From assembly GCF_031583145.1 (NCBI RefSeq), contig NZ_CP134050.1, positions 2,369,501-2,433,500 of the forward strand: a DNA stretch of 64,000 nucleotides, given 5' to 3'. Below, in pieces: positions 61,753 through 64,000 of this stretch; within the stretch, counting starts at the first letter, position 1; every line of letters begins with the position of its first letter. The notes under the pieces are model-generated. The model did no database searches, was not told the origin of the DNA, and saw nothing but the letters and a program-made list of their open reading frames with translations. The stretch comes from Brevibacillus brevis (GTDB lineage Bacteria > Bacillota > Bacilli > Brevibacillales > Brevibacillaceae). Position numbers and translations under genes: made by a program.

Positions 61753-62757
61753 ATGGCTACAATCTATGACATTGCGAAAGAAGCGGGGGTTTCTATCGCT
61801 ACGGTCTCCAAAGTCATCAACCAAACCGGACGCATCAGCGACAAGACGAGACAGCACGTGATGGAGGTAATGAAGCGGCTGAATTACCAGCCGAGCGTGG
61901 TTGCATCGGCGCTCACCAAAAAACGGACGTACACGATCGGACTCTTGGTGCCGGATCTGGCCAACCCGTTTTTCGCGGAGATCGCGAGGAGCGTGGAGGA
62001 CCGCGCCCATGAACTGGGCTACAATCTGGTGATTTGCAATACCGACAACGACCTGAACAAGGAAGAGAGATACACCAATCTGCTTCGGCAGAAAAGCGCG
62101 GATGGCATTATTCTCGCGACCGGGGTCAGAAGCAGCGCCAGCCTGAAAAAGCTCCTTCAGCAGAAACAGGCCATCGCCGTGATCGCCCGCGACATGCCCG
62201 CCCTGGCAGTGGACACCGTGCTCGTCGACGACTTTTTGGGAGGATATTTGGCGGCGAGCCACCTTCTCGAGCTCGGCCATCGGCATATTGCCGTGATCTC
62301 GGAAGATTTGGAAGTCATGAGCAGCCGGGATCGGGTACGCGGCTATCGCCAGGCATTGGAGGAAGCCGACGTCCCCTTCGAGGAAAAATGGGTCCGGGTC
62401 AGTGCCTTTCAACTGCAGGACGGGAAAGAGACGGCCGGACGATTGCTCGACGAACCGGATCGGCCGACGGCGATTTTCGCCTGCAACGATCTGCTGGCCA
62501 TCGGCGCCATCCAGGCTGCACGAGAACGGGGATTGGCGGTGCCTCGAGATTTGTCCGTCGTCGGTTTTGACAACACGGTGTTGGCTGGCATCATCGACCC
62601 GCCTCTGACCACGATCGCCCAGCCGATTCAGGAAATGGGCAGGCAGGTCGTGAACCTGATCTCCCAGGAGATCAACGGGGAGAAAAACGCCAAACAGCGC
62701 GTGGTCTTGGTACCCGAGCTGGTGGTGCGCGAATCTACGGGGCAGTGGGGGGCCTAA
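61753..62757 (+). CDS. LacI-family regulator, probable regulator of the island
   Basis: A 334-residue repressor. ATIYDIAKEAGVSIATVSKV is the N-terminal helix-turn-helix, followed by a hinge and a periplasmic-binding-type ligand domain (GLLVPDLANPFFAEIARSVE; FACNDLLAIGAIQAARERGL; VVGFDNTVLAGIIDPPLTTI). ATG at 61753 follows GGGGGAG. It lies between iolA and the PTP-like phytase. B. subtilis controls iol with IolR of the DeoR family, so this is a different solution. Seven operator-like sites surround its neighbours; ligand unknown. Confidence 0.9.
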   Translation: MATIYDIAKEAGVSIATVSKVINQTGRISDKTRQHVMEVMKRLNYQPSVVASALTKKRTYTIGLLVPDLANPFFAEIARSVEDRAHELGYNLVICNTDNDLNKEERYTNLLRQKSADGIILATGVRSSASLKKLLQQKQAIAVIARDMPALAVDTVLVDDFLGGYLAASHLLELGHRHIAVISEDLEVMSSRDRVRGYRQALEEADVPFEEKWVRVSAFQLQDGKETAGRLLDEPDRPTAIFACNDLLAIGAIQAARERGLAVPRDLSVVGFDNTVLAGIIDPPLTTIAQPIQEMGRQVVNLISQEINGEKNAKQRVVLVPELVVRESTGQWGA

Positions 62758-62788
62758 CTTCACCTCCTTCACGCCCGAAGGCGAACTC

Positions 62789-62801
62789 GTAAGCGCTTTC
62801 C
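62789..62801 (+). promoter_or_regulatory. Operator/cre-like site before the PTP-like phytase
   Basis: GTAAGCGCTTTCC, core identical to the importer operator (AAGCGCTT). Confidence 0.45.
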
Positions 62802-62846
62802 TTAGGTGGGCGCGAGCTTGGCACATGGAGAAAGGAGTGGCATGGA

Positions 62847-63701
62847 ATGGAACTACCGCTGCTCATCATTGAGGCGGACAATACGGATGATCTCCCGCTG
62901 AGGTTTCGGATGGCAAGCACGCCGCATTCCGGGGAGACGGCAGGCATGCCGGACCTGGCCGGCTATCACGAGCTGAACATTTCGGGGAGCGGCCAGTTTT
63001 CGGAAAAAGGGCTCCGGCGTATGCGGCAGCTGATTGGCGAAGGTCCTGCTATAATCGTGGACCTGCGGCAGGAATGTCACGGATTTGTCAACGGAATGGC
63101 AGTCTGCTGGTTCGGTACCCACAACAACGCCAACAAGGGGCTGTCCCGGGAGCAGGTCGAAGAGCAGGAAGCACAGCGCCTGCGCGGCCTGAAGGAAGCG
63201 GCAGAAGTCGCGTTCGACTACCTGGAGGGCAAGTCGGCCGAGGTGCATCTGCCGGGACCGATCAGTTCGCCTGTAACCGTACAATCAGAAAAGGAACTGG
63301 CGAAGCAGGAAGGGTTTCTCTATACCCGCTTTTTTGTCACAGACCACCATCGTCCCGGGGACGACGAGGTCGATCGGTTCATCACGTTCGTAAACAGTCA
63401 AACGAACGAAATCTGGCTGCATTTTCACTGCCGGGGAGGCGTCGGAAGGACGACCACGTTCATGCTGATGTACGACATGATGCGAAACGCTAAGCGCGTC
63501 GGCCTGAGCGACATACTGGAACGCCACCGGCTGAGCGGTGGGCGCGACATGTACCGCATGGACCCGCAGCGGGACGGCTACAAGTACGCACCGGCGGTCG
63601 AAAGACTGGCTTTCCTTCAACAATTTTACCAGTATTGCGCCGACGATCAGGACGGATTTGAAACATCCTGGTCGGAGTGGCTGAAACGCCAGAACTCCTG
63701 A
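62847..63701 (+). CDS. PTP-like phytase (inositol phosphate phosphatase), cytoplasmic
   Basis: A 284-residue phosphatase of the protein-tyrosine-phosphatase-like phytase family. HCRGGVGRTTT (Cys about 195) is the CX5R P-loop; RFFVTDHHRPGDDEVD gives the TDH general-acid loop found in phytases of this family. YMxRMDPQRDGYKY-type and HELNISGSGQFSEKGLRR segments fit too. Known members are secreted; this one has no signal peptide, so it should work inside the cell on imported inositol phosphates. ATG at 62847 follows AAAGGAG. It is preceded by an operator-like site. Confidence 0.88.
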   Translation: MELPLLIIEADNTDDLPLRFRMASTPHSGETAGMPDLAGYHELNISGSGQFSEKGLRRMRQLIGEGPAIIVDLRQECHGFVNGMAVCWFGTHNNANKGLSREQVEEQEAQRLRGLKEAAEVAFDYLEGKSAEVHLPGPISSPVTVQSEKELAKQEGFLYTRFFVTDHHRPGDDEVDRFITFVNSQTNEIWLHFHCRGGVGRTTTFMLMYDMMRNAKRVGLSDILERHRLSGGRDMYRMDPQRDGYKYAPAVERLAFLQQFYQYCADDQDGFETSWSEWLKRQNS

Positions 63702-63719
63702 ACGGCAGGATTTTTTTTG
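63697..63719 (+). terminator. Weak terminator after the PTP-like phytase
   Basis: TCCTG (63697-63701) pairs with CAGGA (63707-63711), followed by eight T. The stem is only five pairs. Confidence 0.5.
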
Positions 63720-63727
63720 GCGGTCGA

Positions 63728-63743
63728 GGAAAAGCGCTTACCC
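63728..63743 (+). promoter_or_regulatory. Operator-like site before the last lipoprotein gene
   Basis: GGAAAAGCGCTTACCC, again with the AAGCGCTTA core seen at 47831. Confidence 0.5.
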
Positions 63744-63834
63744 GTGCAAACGACCGTAACTGTCCCGATAGTCGGGACCAACCGGATTGCAGAACCGGGT
63801 GCTTTCCCAAATACGTAAAACGGGGGGAACAAGG

Positions 63835-64000
63835 ATGAAGACGACCAAACAGAAACAGAAGGGGTTTCTCGCACTTGTGTCTTTGGCGGTGACGATGGCG
63901 ATGCTCACGGCGTGCGGAGGTGCTCCATCCGGCTCGTCATCTCCGGGCAGCAGTTCGCCAGGCTCGGAAACAAAGGCGCCAGGCACGGAATGGGCCGAGG
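63835..64000 (+). CDS. ABC-type substrate-binding lipoprotein, N-terminus (partial)
   Basis: The frame runs off the right edge. The first 55 residues hold a lipoprotein signal (MKTTKQKQKGFLALVSLAVT, lipobox LTAC near 27) and a Gly/Ser/Pro-rich linker (GGAPSGSSSPGSSSPGSET), as in sugar-binding lipoproteins of ABC importers. ATG at 63835 follows GGGGGGAA. It could belong to an inositol or sugar importer continuing outside; the substrate is unknown. Confidence 0.75.
   Translation, partial: MKTTKQKQKGFLALVSLAVTMAMLTACGGAPSGSSSPGSSSPGSETKAPGTEWAE

Noticed and set aside
60103-62826. Very long open frame (about 900 codons) on the minus strand opposite iolA and the LacI gene
   Set aside because: It is a mirror of high-GC coding genes, has no recognisable domains and is crossed by the clearly real iolA and LacI-type genes.

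Overview
The window looks like a chromosomal segment of a spore-forming, S-layer-bearing, fairly GC-rich Firmicute, most like Brevibacillus or a close Paenibacillaceae relative. The signs are an alpha/beta-type small acid-soluble spore protein, a type B RNase P RNA, a protein with SLH domains, LysM, UvsE, YfkAB and YlmA homologues, strong AGGAGG ribosome sites and frequent TTG/GTG starts. The genus is inferred from gene content and style only. There is no rRNA, tRNA, CRISPR array, prophage or intact insertion sequence. Many starts given here were moved from the longest open frame to the codon best placed behind a ribosome-binding site.

Layout. 1-3.9 kb: end of an aldo/keto reductase, a DCC thiol oxidoreductase, hutH behind a leader peptide and terminator, and a Pro/Met/Asn-rich repeat protein. 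3.9-15 kb: uvsE, an MHYT-PAS-GGDEF-EAL protein, an amino acid permease with a small membrane partner, an M20 amidohydrolase followed by a DUF3100-type membrane pair, a YlmA-like ATPase, a metallo-hydrolase and a SurA_N-type chaperone. 15-29 kb: TPR and beta-propeller proteins, class I fumarase, LysM protein, SASP, YfkAB, a DUF1385-type protein, a DMT exporter divergent from a MocR regulator, a MarR operon, a methyltransferase, gamma-carbonic anhydrase, a HesB-like protein and rnpB. 29-44.7 kb: a macrolide-type glycosyltransferase, an SLH protein behind an attenuator-like leader, asparagine synthase, a LytS/LytT pair beside two sodium:solute symporters and a DUF485 protein, and an ECF41-type sigma factor with its oxidoreductase. 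44.8-48 kb is visibly more A+T-rich and holds TetR, a carboxymuconolactone decarboxylase family gene, the relic of a short-chain dehydrogenase, a cupin and a VOC gene with a disturbed start.

47.8-64 kb is the most interesting part and reads as one phytate/inositol phosphate utilisation island. In order it has a three-gene ABC importer of the Fbp/Afu type, a secreted beta-propeller phytase, a complete myo-inositol catabolic operon (iolG-D-E-B-C-J-A), a LacI-family regulator in place of the usual IolR, a PTP-like phytase with no signal peptide, and the start of another ABC substrate-binding lipoprotein. Seven LacI-type operator-like sites with the core AAGCG(C/G/T)TT lie in front of these units. 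The inferred route is removal of phosphates outside the cell, import of lower inositol phosphates, completion of dephosphorylation in the cytoplasm, and breakdown of the freed inositol to acetyl-CoA and a triose phosphate. Each enzyme family is recognisable from sequence; the transport substrate and the single-regulon idea are inference.
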